DNA of 64,000 bases. It comes from Parabacteroides sp. PH5-46. GTDB taxonomy: Bacteria; Bacteroidota; Bacteroidia; Bacteroidales; Tannerellaceae. Shown piece after piece: positions 37,234-49,100 of the stretch. The translations under genes and the position numbers were made by a program. The stretch's first letter is position 1, and every line of letters begins with the position of its first letter. The notes under the pieces were generated by a model. The model ran no database searches, was not told the DNA's origin, and saw only the letters and a program-made list of their open reading frames with translations. The stretch lies in NCBI RefSeq assembly GCF_029892785.1, contig NZ_JARXXA010000018.1:21569-85568 (forward strand), in the 5' to 3' direction.

Positions 37234-38505
37234 TTAATCCTTCAAACATCCTAAAGGGATGATCAAAACTCCATCTTCGCGACGGTATGCAAACTGTCCG
37301 CCTGTTATCACCATCAAGAAAGAGGGTTCGCCCATTTTTTTCGTATCTATCTTATTTTTCAATTTCAACAGGTTTTCAGCCGCAATTTCTGTTTGTTTAT
37401 TACCCAATTTCACTTCTATAGCTCCCCAACGGCCATCACGTAAAACTACGACCATGTCAGCCTCTAATCCGCTTTTATCATGATAGTGAAATACATCTCC
37501 ATCGTTTATTTGGGCATAAATACGCATATCCCGGACACAGAGGGACTCAAAGAGAAATCCAAATGTTTCGAAATCTTTTAATATTCTTTCTGGGTTGATC
37601 CTCATAACGGCAGTTGCAATCGAAGGATCGACAAATTGCCGTTTCGCGGAAGTCCGGATGGTCGTTTTTGAACGCAAGGAAGGAGACCATGCCTGTAAAT
37701 CTTCAACTACGTAAATACGTCGTAGCGCATTCAGGTAAGAGTATATTGTTCTGTCAGATATGATGTCGTCTGTCGCCTCTATATCATCACGAATAGTCTG
37801 ATTGGTAGCCATCGTGGAAATATTCCTGGCCAATGAACGTAATAAAAGGCGAACCCTGTTTGGGTCTTTATCTACATTGTCTACACGAGAGACATCATGA
37901 TTGATAACCGCTTCCACATAATCCGTTGCCATCCTCAAAGCTGTTTGAGCATTCCTATTCACTGAAGCAGGCCAACCTCCCCGGCAAAGAGCGAAAGCTA
38001 TTTTCTCGATTGTTAATTCAGAAACAGCTTCAATATCGTATTTTCCTGCAAAAATATCGGCTAAAGACACACTTCCGTTAGACTCTAAAGATTCATACAG
38101 ACTCATAGGGCGCATTAACATCCGCGATATGCGACCGGTTCCTGTGTGGGCTGTTACATTATCAGAAGGAACAGCAGAACCGGTCAATATAAATTGTCCG
38201 ACATCATTTCGTTTATCTACCTCAAAGCGTATCGCATCCCACAGCACAGGAGCCATTTGCCATTCGTCAATCAATCGGGGTGTTTCTCCTTTAAGTAGTA
38301 GGGATGGCTTTGTGTCTGCCATTGCTTGGTATGAAGCTGCATTGTCCGGATCTTGCATATACAGAGTGCTCTTTGCCGCATTGGATGCTGTGCGGGTTTT
38401 TCCACACCATTTCGCTCCTTCTACCAGAACCGCTCCGGAGGATTCGAGTGCCTTGCGCAATTCGATATCGCAAAGTCGAGGTAAATATTCTTTGGCATTG
38501 TCCAT
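37234..38505 (-). CDS. AAA ATPase with C-terminal DUF4143 nuclease-like domain
   Basis: About 423 residues from ATG at 38505; a TTG nine codons upstream is in frame. The N-terminal AAA_14 ATPase has Walker A GAKWCGKT (near 40) and Walker B PRLIDEWQ (near 105). The C-terminal DUF4143 region has a PD-(D/E)XK-like pattern (ESL near 322, LEADMVV near 345 and IEVKLG near 363). These proteins are common in gut anaerobes and lack a firm role; defence or toxin-like functions have been proposed. Four 23-bp direct repeats lie just upstream and may be its own operator. Confidence 0.82.
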   Translation of the reverse strand: MDNAKEYLPRLCDIELRKALESSGAVLVEGAKWCGKTRTASNAAKSTLYMQDPDNAASYQAMADTKPSLLLKGETPRLIDEWQMAPVLWDAIRFEVDKRNDVGQFILTGSAVPSDNVTAHTGTGRISRMLMRPMSLYESLESNGSVSLADIFAGKYDIEAVSELTIEKIAFALCRGGWPASVNRNAQTALRMATDYVEAVINHDVSRVDNVDKDPNRVRLLLRSLARNISTMATNQTIRDDIEATDDIISDRTIYSYLNALRRIYVVEDLQAWSPSLRSKTTIRTSAKRQFVDPSIATAVMRINPERILKDFETFGFLFESLCVRDMRIYAQINDGDVFHYHDKSGLEADMVVVLRDGRWGAIEVKLGNKQTEIAAENLLKLKNKIDTKKMGEPSFLMVITGGQFAYRREDGVLIIPLGCLKD

Positions 38506-38545
38506 AATCGATATCTTAACTTGATTTGACAAGACAAAGATACTG

Positions 38546-38637
38546 TTATTTCCGATTTTGGCAAGTTTTTATTTCCGACTTTGTCGAACTTTTATTTCCG
38601 ACTTTGGCAGGTTTTTGTTTCCGACTTTGGCAATTCT
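38546..38637. repeat. Four 23-bp direct repeats
   Basis: Four head-to-tail units begin at 38546, 38569, 38592 and 38615. Each starts TTATTTCCGA or TTGTTTCCGA and continues with a TTTGGCAAG-like half, always with a period of 23 bases. They lie 41 bases upstream of the ATPase start. Even spacing of about two helical turns favours cooperative protein binding. The lack of spacers rules out a CRISPR array. Confidence 0.85.
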
Positions 38638-38660
38638 TGATATCAAGACTAAGCCTGTTT

Positions 38661-40393
38661 TTACTTTTTCCAGATTTTGAGGGATTGCTTGCTGTTTTTG
38701 CTTTCCAGGAGGAGGAGGTAGGCTCCGGATGGCCATTGACTGCTGTTTAGTTCGTTTAGTTCTTGGGTTAAAGGGGCTTTTGTAATGAGGCTGCCGGATA
38801 GTGAATAAACGGAGGCACGTGTGAAGGCCTTATTGTTCAGTAGGTATAGGTGGCTTTGATCGGGGCTGAAATAGTGGGTTATAGCTTCTGCTTTGGCGGC
38901 TTTTTCTGTTCCTACGGGATTGATTTGTAGTTTTTCCAGTTTGATGTCGCTTAGCGAGAGGGTTGCGGAGACGCTTATCGTCCCCAGGTCGAAGGCAAGG
39001 CGGGCTGCCGGATCGCCGCTTCCATTCATGGTAAAAACGTATGTAAAGGTAGTTTCTTCTGCTGTTACAGATGCCTGGTTGTAGCCGCTGTAGGCATCCC
39101 AGGGATCAGCATTTCGTCCGATATAATTAGTGACTTCGTATGGCTTGGTAGAGGAGGCTTTGAAAGAGAAGCGGTATAGCTGGTTTTTTTCCAGTGGAAT
39201 GTCATTTTTCACCAGTTGGATATGCCAGCCATCGGTACCGGCTGTTGATACTTCTGTAAGCAGTTTATTATTGGCAATACTCTGTGTTGCAGTGGTATTG
39301 GACTGGGTTTGGAGTACCCAGCCATCTGTGTTATTCTGGAAATTGCTTTCGTAAACGGAGCTTACTTCTGTGGTTGCAGGTTCGGGCATGGGATTGTGTA
39401 ACAGGGCATTTACCAAAGGAGTGAGATAGGTTTTGCCTACAGGGTCGTAAATACCGAAACCGGCACTGAATTCCCAGTAAGCCCAACTGAAGCCTTGTTC
39501 TTCAAACCAACGCGCCAGATAGGTGGTCCAACGGGCTCGGGAGTCGATATCAGCCGCACTGTAAGCCCCGAATTCACCTATATGGACAGGAACCTTGTTG
39601 TCTGCCGCAAATGTTTGTACCATATGGAAATCCTGCTGAACGGTTTCACGTTCCGACTCAGAATCATTCCATTTCACACCTTTTACATCTTTCATATCAG
39701 ACCAATCGGCTCCCTGATGCGTGAATTCAAAGGGGTTGTAATAATGAATTGTAACATAATATTTTCATCATTAGGTAATTGTAGCTGACTTAATCCGCCG
39801 ATTCCGCCCCATTCGGCAGTCCCAATCAGCACTACTCTGTCCGGATTGGTTTGTCTGATAACGCCTAATGCATCAGCCGCATACTGATTCCACAAGGCAG
39901 GAGTCATAGCGGCATTCGGTTCATTCAATACCTCAAACAATAAGCTGTCGGGATACGCTTTAAAGTAGTCGGAAATCTGCTCCCATTGCGACAGGAAGCG
40001 CTCTTTTTGTCCGGCAGGATTAGCGATCAGCGCCTCGTGATGATGCATGTTGATGATGATGTGTAATTTGTTTTTAAGGGCTTCGTCTACAACCGTTTTA
40101 ATCCGCTCCATAAAGGTGTCGGAGATGGTATAGGGAGCGTTTGCCATACTCCGGTCTGCCGGTTCCCAGCGAATGGGTATACGTACATGCGTAAATCCCA
40201 AATCGGCCATCATTTTGAAATATTCAGCTTTCCAGGGGTTGCCCCAGGCGTTCTCGGACGGAGCCTCAAAAGCATTTCCCATATTGATACCTCTGCCTAA
40301 GCGCTGATTTAGCTCAAAAGCATGTTTTCTCTCTTGTGAGAATGCTGAAATACTGAGTATTAGGCTAAGACAAATACATGTGATTTTTCTCAT
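38661..40393 (-). pseudogene. GH5 endoglucanase-like enzyme with T9SS tail, interrupted by a frameshift
   Basis: The first part (from ATG 40393) has a signal peptide ending at AFSQ, the GH5 start GRGINMGNAFEAP and the acid/base Glu in LNEPNAAM. The frame then breaks near 39756. In the next frame the expected GH5 continuation is intact (VTIHYYNPFEFTHQGADW), with the nucleophile Glu in HIGEFGAYS. A carbohydrate-binding-like domain and a T9SS sorting domain ending in LKIWKK follow. Restoring one base, for example a second G at ATGTTA, rejoins everything, so this is a single-base deletion or a sequencing error. If the gene is intact, the product would be exported by T9SS to degrade a beta-glucan-like polysaccharide. 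Confidence 0.85.
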
Positions 40394-40432
40394 AACTGAT
40401 AAAATTAAAGTAATATTAGTGGTTCGTAGGTT

Positions 40433-40440
40433 CAAATATA
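40433..40440 (-). promoter_or_regulatory. -7 element of the GH5 gene
   Basis: On the minus strand CAAATATA reads TATATTTG. It lies 40 bases before the GH5 start codon. It overlaps the promoter region of the divergent response regulator. Confidence 0.5.
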
Positions 40441-40453
40441 TGTATAATTCTCA

Positions 40454-40461
40454 TACATTTG
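40454..40461 (+). promoter_or_regulatory. -7 element of the response-regulator operon
   Basis: TACATTTG fits TAnnTTTG. A transcript starting near 40467 would exclude the in-frame start at 40380 and supports ATG at 40479. Confidence 0.55.
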
Positions 40462-40478
40462 TAAAAAGAATTATATAC

Positions 40479-41831
40479 ATGGCAAAAAAGGGAACCATTT
40501 TAGTGGTAGATGACAATAAGGCAATATTAGCGGCTGTGCGTATGCTGCTGGAAGCTTATTTTCAAAAGGTTATAACTCTAACTTCTCCCAATCAGATCAA
40601 GACTACCCTGCATGAAGAAACGGTAGATGTTGTCTTGCTTGATATGAACTTCTCGGCAGGGATCAACACCGGAAACGAGGGATTATTCTGGCTGGCGGAA
40701 ATAAAGAAGACAGATCCCTCCATGCAAGTAGTCCTTTTTACGGCTTATGCAGATATAGATCTGGCCGTTCGCGGAATAAAGGAAGGAGCGGCAGACTTTA
40801 TCGTAAAGCCCTGGGATAATACAAAGTTGCTTGAAACCATACAGCATGCCTATGAACTAACAATTGCCAAAAAGAAAGGAACAACGATTCCCACTTCAAA
40901 GCAGGTTGTATCCAAGGAAAGCGGTATGTTCTGGGGAGAAAGCAATGCTATGCAGCAACTCCGTTCGCTGATAGAGAAAGTTGCCCAGACAGATGCTAAT
41001 ATCCTGATAACCGGTGAGAACGGTACAGGAAAAGAAATGCTGGCAAGGGAGATTCATTTACTGTCTAACAGAAAGAAGGAAGCCCTGGTGCCGGTTGACA
41101 TGGGAGCGATCACCGAAACACTGTTTGAAAGCGAGCTGTTCGGCCATGTGAAAGGAGCGTTTACCGATGCGCGGGCAGACCGTCCGGGTAAATTTGAAGC
41201 TGCCAACAATGGTACGCTCTTCCTTGATGAAATAGGAAACCTGCCATACCATCTTCAGTCCAAACTCCTAACAGCCTTGCAGAGCCGCAGTATCGTGCGG
41301 GTGGGTAGTAATACGCCCATACCTGTTAATATCCGCCTGATATCGGCTACCAACCGGGATTTACAGGATATGGTTCTGAAAGAGCAGTTCAGGGAAGACC
41401 TACTATACCGTATGAATACGATACATGTAGAGATTCCGCCCTTGCGCGAACGCTCGGAAGACATCGTTCCTCTTACGGAGATATTCTTTGTCCATTATGC
41501 CAATATGTACACCAAACCGACTTTGCAACTGACAAGTAATGCCAAAGAGAAACTAAAAGCTCAGCCTTGGTTTGGTAATATTCGCGAATTGCAACATACG
41601 GTGGAAAAAGCCGTGATTATCAGCGATGGCAATACCTTGGATGCTGATAGCTTTGATTTCCCTCGTAAGAAAGAATTACAGACAAAAGAAGCAACTACTC
41701 TGGAAGAAATGGAGTACAATATGATAAAGCATGCTCTTGATAAGCATAATGGCAACCTTTCGCTGGTAGCCAGCCAACTGGGCATTTCTCGCCAGACATT
41801 ATATAATAAGATTAAACGATACGAATTGTAA
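40479..41831 (+). CDS. Sigma-54-dependent response regulator (NtrC family)
   Basis: 450 residues. The receiver domain has DDN near the start, phospho-acceptor Asp55 ([11 protein letters not shown]) and Lys110. The AAA+ domain follows with Walker A GENGTGKE (near 179) and LFLDEIG. The sigma-54 contact loop reads GAFTDA (226-231) instead of GAFTGA. A Fis-type helix-turn-helix ([20 protein letters not shown]) ends the protein. The longer in-frame start at 40380 would add 33 residues lying upstream of the promoter and is not used. It is translationally coupled to the kinase gene that follows. Confidence 0.9.
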   Translation: MAKKGTILVVDDNKAILAAVRMLLEAYFQKVITLTSPNQIKTTLHEETVDVVLLDMNFSAGINTGNEGLFWLAEIKKTDPSMQVVLFTAYADIDLAVRGIKEGAADFIVKPWDNTKLLETIQHAYELTIAKKKGTTIPTSKQVVSKESGMFWGESNAMQQLRSLIEKVAQTDANILITGENGTGKEMLAREIHLLSNRKKEALVPVDMGAITETLFESELFGHVKGAFTDARADRPGKFEAANNGTLFLDEIGNLPYHLQSKLLTALQSRSIVRVGSNTPIPVNIRLISATNRDLQDMVLKEQFREDLLYRMNTIHVEIPPLRERSEDIVPLTEIFFVHYANMYTKPTLQLTSNAKEKLKAQPWFGNIRELQHTVEKAVIISDGNTLDADSFDFPRKKELQTKEATTLEEMEYNMIKHALDKHNGNLSLVASQLGISRQTLYNKIKRYEL

Positions 41832-43147
41832 TGATTAAAGGGTTTATCGACAGTCTTACGTTCCGCCTTTCTTCCTTGCTGATACTTACGGTAACTGCTA
41901 CCTACCTGGCATTGGCTGAAGAATGGGTATGGTTTGCTGTTGTCCTGACCTTCTGGCTGTTCTTTCTGCAACTCATGCGCAGACTCTACAGGCGGAATGC
42001 ACAAAAGGTTGCCTTTATGTTTGATGCCATCGATAATGCCGATTATGCCTTCAAATATGCCACCAGCGGGCGCTTTTCCAATGATAAACTGGTCAATAAG
42101 TCCTTAAACCGCATTACCAAAATACTATTCCAGGCCAAAGCAGATGCTGCCCAGAAAGAGAAATACTACGAGTTGATCATGAATAGTATTACCACCGGTA
42201 TTATTGTTGTAGACGATAATGGCTATATCTATCAGACAAATAACGAAGCCTTGCGGCTGCTGGGACTTGCTGTCTTTACTCATGCCAAACAACTCCGGAA
42301 GATCGATGAAGGGCTGGCGGAGCTGATTACAAATATTCAGCCCGGAACGAAGCAACAGATATCATTTACCAACGAGCGGGGCATGGTACATCTTTCCATC
42401 CGGGTATCGGAGATGACCTTGCAGGACAAGCATGTCCGTATCATAGCTGTAAACGATATTAACAGTGAGTTGGACGAAAAAGAAATCGATTCGTGGATCC
42501 GGCTGACAAGGGTATTGACGCATGAAATCATGAACTCCATTACTCCTGTTACTTCCCTGAGTGATACCTTGCTATCCATCCACGGAGATGCCAATAATGA
42601 AATACGCAATGGGCTGGAAGTGATCAGTGCTACCGGAAAAGGGCTTATCTCCTTTGTGGAGTCATACCGTAAGTTTACACATATCCCCGAGCCACATCCT
42701 TCCTTGTTTTATGTGCAGAAGTTTGCCGATCGGATGGTACAGCTGGCTACCCACCAAAACCATTACCCGAATATCAGGATTACCATCGATGTACAACCGG
42801 AAGACCTGATTGTATATGCCGATGAAAACCTGATCAGCCAGGTAGTACTCAATCTGTTGAAGAATGCCATGCAGGCCATCGGAGAAGAACAAGCAGAAGG
42901 CCGCATTGAAGTAAAAGCCTATTGCAATGAAGACGATGCCGTATTCATAGAAGTAACCAATAATGGCCCGACAATCCCTCCGGAAGAAGCGGAACACATC
43001 TTTATCCCGTTCTTTACTACCAAAGAAAGCGGAAGCGGTATCGGCCTGTCTATTTCCCGTCAGATCATGCGCCTGTCAGGAGGCAGCATTACCTTGAAGA
43101 GCCTTCCGGCATTGAAACAAACGACATTTGTGTTGATGTTCCCCTAA
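41831..43147 (+). CDS. Sensor histidine kinase
   Basis: 438 residues; its ATG overlaps the regulator stop (TAATG). Two membrane helices (about 10-55) with almost no periplasmic loop are followed by a PAS-like domain (about 110-215), a HisKA domain with phospho-acceptor His231 in LTHEIMNSITPV and a HATPase domain (NLLKNAMQAIGE; TKESGSGIGLSISRQI). The lack of a large outer domain suggests it reads a membrane or cytoplasmic signal. Its partner is the adjacent NtrC-type regulator. The target genes are not evident from sequence. Confidence 0.9.
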   Translation: MIKGFIDSLTFRLSSLLILTVTATYLALAEEWVWFAVVLTFWLFFLQLMRRLYRRNAQKVAFMFDAIDNADYAFKYATSGRFSNDKLVNKSLNRITKILFQAKADAAQKEKYYELIMNSITTGIIVVDDNGYIYQTNNEALRLLGLAVFTHAKQLRKIDEGLAELITNIQPGTKQQISFTNERGMVHLSIRVSEMTLQDKHVRIIAVNDINSELDEKEIDSWIRLTRVLTHEIMNSITPVTSLSDTLLSIHGDANNEIRNGLEVISATGKGLISFVESYRKFTHIPEPHPSLFYVQKFADRMVQLATHQNHYPNIRITIDVQPEDLIVYADENLISQVVLNLLKNAMQAIGEEQAEGRIEVKAYCNEDDAVFIEVTNNGPTIPPEEAEHIFIPFFTTKESGSGIGLSISRQIMRLSGGSITLKSLPALKQTTFVLMFP

Positions 43148-43153
43148 GATGCT

Positions 43154-46100
43154 TTATTTTATCATTACCTTTTGCTTTTTCCGATGCTGATTGGTGGTAA
43201 CTGCAACGATAATCACTTGTTTCTCAATCGAAGGAAGTACAGAGAAAGAGGTTTGTTTAATATCTTTCTTCTCATACAGTAATTTACCTTGTATGGAGTA
43301 GATCCTTACGGATTCAATCGGGTCATTGGGCAAGCTGCTTACTGCAATCGTATTGTTATACGTAGTAACCCGTATATTCCAATCACCCTGTGTACCTTCT
43401 TCTATGGTAGCATCTCCTATTCTTAGGAAAAGACGTCCTGTCACATTGCCTGTTTCATTCTCGAAGGTATAGTCGGGATTGTCTCTCAGGTTATGAATTT
43501 TACCGGTAAGTTTGTCTTCCAGATAGATATTTTCCGAAATATCCAGGGTTTCCATACCAGACAGACGGAGTGTCAGCTTACCCTTTTCAGAGGTACGGAT
43601 ACCCAATTCTATCGGTTTGGACAGATCGCCTAATGTGCGGATAGAAGCTGCTTTTCCATCCAACAAAGTATATAATACGGCCGGAGTGGTTACGTCTTCT
43701 GAGAATAGCGTCCACATGTCTTTCCGTTCACTATACGTGTTCTCTTCCAATGGAATATACCGCAAACGGATATTACTTTGAGCAACACTGTCGCGTAATA
43801 CGTCCATCCGTAGTACAGTATTCTCTGTAGAAGCCTTTGTTGAGCGTAACACATTGTTATTGTTCGCGTCTGATAGCGTTGTAACAGACATATCGAAGGT
43901 GAATGTCAGATCATCCTTAAATGCTTTTATGATGAATGCTTGCATAGGGGCTATTTCGTTCGGGTCGTTGGAGAATAGGCTTGGGTTTATAGCTTCAAAT
44001 GTTTCTCCTGAAGTCCAGATATAATACCCGCCCGTTATTCCATTTGCACTTGCAAACTTACTAAAGTTCAGATGCGACATAAACGGATTACCTACTAAGG
44101 TTGTTGAGTAGGAGGTTTTGTCGGTCTCTATAGTAACATCAAAGCTAGCTGTATTTACAGTGTTTGGCAAAGAACCTGTAAAATTCCGTTCGTAAGTAAA
44201 TCGTCCTTTATAACTACGATTGAGCCATTCTGTTTTGCCCAGCTCTACCCCATGATAGTTCCACATCGTATATTGCGTGCTGTCTTTGGGAAAGCGGAAA
44301 GGTTGTATTTCTTTTTCGCTTGCTGTTTTCCCGTCGTCTACCCAGACAGCATAGCCTAATCCCGGATACAAATCTTCGGTAAGCGTATTGAAGGGATTAG
44401 AAAAATCGCCTTCCGCTATTGCCGGAATATCACTTGTTTGCGGATTCTTTGCATTATATTTCATCATATATACAGTAGGATTCTGACGGGCTACATTTCC
44501 AATAATAAAGTAGTCGCCGGAGTACATGGAGCGCAAGGGTGCAGAAAGCGTATACCAACGGTTCGGCTTAATATCCAAATCTACATAGGCAAATCTGTAT
44601 TTCAAATAGTCGGTACGTGCTACTCCTCCTCCCATTTTAAACATGATGCTGTCACAAGCCGGACGAAGAGAAAATGTATTTTCTTCATTTATAGCCTGTT
44701 GTTGTTTATTCAGATTATCCTGATTGGTCTTGTAATCTGTCCCGTTGAGTGTTTCGACTGTAGGCTTCAGCAGATTCGGATAATGCCCTAATAAGATAGT
44801 TGTGTCAACACTTATCGACGCATTTGGGATAATTGCATTAGTACAATCACCCGGAACTCCGTTGTCCCAGTTCTTGAAGTCGTTCCAGTTATTAAGCTCT
44901 CCTTTACCCGTCCAGGTTGTTACTTTGGGAAATATAAGGAACCGATGTATGGATGTATTCGAACATTCGACTTCGTTAAATGCAGTAAGAGATATGGTGT
45001 AATAACCCGGCTCATAGTCTTCCAGCTTAAGTTTTAGCTCTTTAGAAGAGGAATTTTGAATAATTGCCCCATCAAGCAACCATGAAAAACGGCTATATGT
45101 CCCATTATCTTTATTTGTGATTGTTACATATCCGTTCTCATCAACATCGTTATAACAGAAGGCTGTTGTATTGTCTTCCAGTGATGGTGTAGGGAATGGT
45201 GCTACAGTCGATGAGAATGTTAATTTACGAGGTTCGGATACAGCCAGACAGTCATAATTAAGCTTGTTGCCGAATGTTCCTGCCTGACCAACTACCAGGC
45301 GATAGTCGCCATTATTAGCATCTGTAAATTTGCTTATGGTATATATTGAATTTTCTGTTGTTACTACTCCGTTACTTACACTATTATTAGTCCCGGGTAT
45401 AAGTACCCAGGTATCGGTTCCATCCTTCCTGAATTCCCACCAATAATCCAAATAGTCACCTAAGGTTCCGTCGTCTGTATAGGAACCTTCTAATGTGGCA
45501 ATACCATAAGCGTTTTCTGCATTTTCCTGACAAATATAGCTGTCAAGCGATGGAACCAGTGTAACAGGGGGCATTGCCAAATAGATTTCGATATCATCCA
45601 TCAAAACGTCATTTCCTCCGCTTGTACCGAAGTTGTTATTTACAACCTCCAGGCTTATACTGGTAACCTGGTCCGGCACAAAGAATCTGAATCCGAATTG
45701 TCTCCATTTATTTTCTTCATCAACCATGTTTCCGGAGATAAATTCTGCTAATATCAAGCCGGTATGTGTGTCGGTCAATGTAAATTTAAGATTCGCTTTT
45801 TCAGTACCATTCCAAGTCACGGGGCTGGCAAACCATCCCGTAAAGACCATTTCTATGTTTCGGCAGGAACCTAGATTGTCCATCTGGTATGTATAGAAAC
45901 GCCCGGGTTCTTCATTCGCATTAATAGCAACCAGATATCCATGCTTTTCATTTGCAATACCTTCGTAAATATGATCTTCTATAGCTTTCCAGCCACTGTT
46001 ATTTAATGTTGGACTTTCCTTGGATATCAGATAAGAACCTTCAGGAAGTTCTTGGTCATCCAGAATGTGCTGATCGTAATCGATAATCATGTTTGCAGGA

Positions 46101-49100
46101 GGATCTGTCTTTATCTTTGGATCAGAGTCGCTTGTTCCTCCGAAGTCTTCTCTGTGTATACGACGGGAATTGGCTGTAGACACAATAGCTTTTATACTTC
46201 CGCAAAGATAACCTTGTTCCAAGTGGAATGGTATTCTAACTGTATTAGGGAGAGGATTTCCATCACTGTCGCAGATTTCCACCCAATAGGTTCTATTTGC
46301 AAATTTTCCTTCCGTATTTCTTTCGTTCTGGATAGATATGGTATGCGTTTTTCCATCAGATACTAATATAGGGTCCTGAACGTCAGTTCCAGAAGTATAA
46401 TTCTGATTTTTGTCATACTCGTCCTGGTCCGTTAACGGACTTCCGGCAGTTTCACTGGTGTACCATTTATAGATAATTCCGTTTATTTCAGGAACCTCCA
46501 GGTATATCAATGAAGGTAAGTAACCAGGTTCTCCCTTACTAACCATTCCGGGCAGGAAAACATTTCCACCACCTTTTCTGTAGTCTCTGGTTGCTTGGTC
46601 ATCTGTCATATTATCCGGACATACAAAATAGGTTTTGGGAGAGATGGTAGTCGGGACAATTTTTAAGGGTTCGGAAGATAGCGAAGCGGATGCACTTTTT
46701 ACTGTCAGACGGTAATATACAGTAGATGTAATGGCTGTAGTTGTATACTCGTTTGTTTCAAAATTTCCATTAGCTACATTTGTGGGAGTTCCTGCTTCCG
46801 TCCAGGTAACTCTATCAGGACTGCTTTCCCATTGATAGGTGAGGTCGCCGCTTAATTCACCGCAAGCATAAGAGCCCGTAAGTGATGCTGTTTGGCCTGA
46901 TAGTATTGAGATTTCCGATTGATCAGGTGTGATTATTTGCACAGGATTTAATTGCTTTATTTCAATGTCATCCATTGCAAAAGCCTTACCCCAGTCCCAG
47001 CTGTCTCCTTCTGCAAGAATGGAAAGCGTGGCTGTAGTAACACCTTGTGGTACAAAAAAGTCAAGTCCGTATTGTATCCAGGGAGCATTATTTCCTCCGC
47101 TGATCGTTTCGGTTATATATTCTTCCGTGTGTCCGTTATCGAAGCTTACAAGAAATTTGAATTTTTGCGTAGTATTCTTATTCCTTTCCAAGTCAGCAAT
47201 CCAGGCTTTAAACGATAGTTTCGAGCCGGGACATAGATCAGAAAGCGTCGTCTCATAAAATTTCATAGTTTCGCCTTCGGTTTGTTTTCTGGCATGAACC
47301 AGCAGAAAGTATCCGTTGCATCCGGTATGATCCGTTATATCGGTATACCAGTCTGTCGTACTTTCTACAGAGCTTCCTGAGTCTGTCCAGTAGTTCAGAT
47401 ATACTTGATTGGTAATAATATAGTAACCGCTTCCAGGGTTAGGCCTTACCGTTTCTGCATTAGCATCTGTATATGTATATCCCGGAATATCATATATATT
47501 GTCTGCTTTATAAATGAAATTTTGTGTGGAGCCACAGCCTTTAAAATCTTCTTTGATCAGGTAGTTGGTATCTCGGAACAGTTGTATAGGTGCTGAAGCC
47601 ATAGCTTCAGTAAAATCCGTATCATCACTAGTGGTAATTAATATCCGGAAATAATAACCATCTTCCACAGAAGATATATTCGTGGCAAAGTTTCCGCTAA
47701 TCCCTACAGCCGTACCGTTTGCTTCTGCAATATCTGTCCATCCATTGCCATCATTACTTTTTTGCCATTTATACTTGATCGAAGAACTGATGAATTTATA
47801 GTTTACCATGCAGGAAACATTTGAACCAACATGACTTTCCGTATTAGGAGAGGTAATGATTACATGAGTGTCGTGTTCGGTAACAGAGATGTCGTCCAAT
47901 CCAAGCCATAGATTGTTGCCAAAAGATGATATGCGAATTTTGATGTAACTCTCCTTCTCCGAATAATTGCTTGGTATGTGAAACAACAACTCTTTTTCTT
48001 CCCATCCGTCGCTAACCCCAAACTCAGCGGAGCTAGTTAGTGTGCTTCCCGGTTTTTCTACCTCCATCTTAAATTGGTATGTAAGACCATCATCTCTTCC
48101 CCAAAGAGCGACCTGCCATGCGTTGAACGCAAAGCTTTTTCCTTTCATCCCCTCTGTAACCGGAATCGTAGTTTCATAAACTGTCTTCTGACCATTGGTT
48201 GGATTTAAAGAGTACATAAAATATCCTCTTGAGTTGTCACCAGGAATTGTGTGGTCATCAAACCCCTTTTTACCGCTACCATCTCCGTGTCCCCATTTCC
48301 ATTCTTGACCCGAATAACCAGGAAGAGGCAGTTGCCATCCGGCCAGTTTGGTGATTGCGTATCTTGCGACTCCATCTACATCCAGTTTAATCGGAATTTC
48401 CCCATAAGCTTGTTTTATTTCATTCTTGTTGCTAGCATCTTTATCGGGTTGTCCATAACTGAATTCTGTTGTTATAGTAGGTTGCGAACCCGCCTGAATC
48501 CACCAGTCGCCTGAAGCGCCAGCCGGATCTGTCTGGTCGGTAGAGGGCCAATTTCCTCCAAAATTTTCCATAAAAAGGTATTCGTTCGCTATATACTCTA
48601 CCGTTATTATATCTGAATAGAAAGTATCACTACCAGCAGTAACAGCAAGTCGATAATTGACAGAGCCTTCCACTGTCTCTGCTGTTGGAGTGAACTTTGT
48701 GGTAAAAGAAGTTGCATTTCCCGGTTCAGCAACTTCTGTGCCGGTAGCTGTAATCCACGAACTGCCATTGTATTTCTGCCACGTGTATGTATCAGTATTG
48801 CTTCCCAACGGATTATAATATTTTGCTTGAAAAGGTACGGCAACCTGGGTGTTGACTTTTGTATAGGTAGTGAAAGAGGCGGGTGATACAATTTGTATTG
48901 CTTTCATGGTTACGGTAATGTCGTCTATCCCAAATTTGTGAGATTTGTCATAGTATCCATACTTATCCACAATACTGAAAGTAATCTCTCCATCCTGCGT
49001 AGCCGTAGCGGAATAAGACCAGAATTGCCATCCTCCACCTGAATTATAAAAATTATCCGATGTGTTTGTTGCACCGCCAAGACCTGTTCCTGTAGCCTGT

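Noticed and set aside
38546..38637. Possible small CRISPR array
   Set aside because: The four units are directly adjacent with no unique spacers and no cas genes are present.
38526..38750. 74-codon frame across the 23-bp repeats
   Set aside because: It arises from translating the repeats and the antisense end of the GH5 gene; no family or start context.
39740..39770. Programmed ribosomal frameshift in the GH5 gene
   Set aside because: There is no slippery heptamer or downstream structure at the junction; a lost base explains it more simply.
40380..40478. Longer N-terminus for the response regulator
   Set aside because: The extra 33 residues lie in and before the predicted promoter, and the receiver domain begins right after the ATG at 40479.
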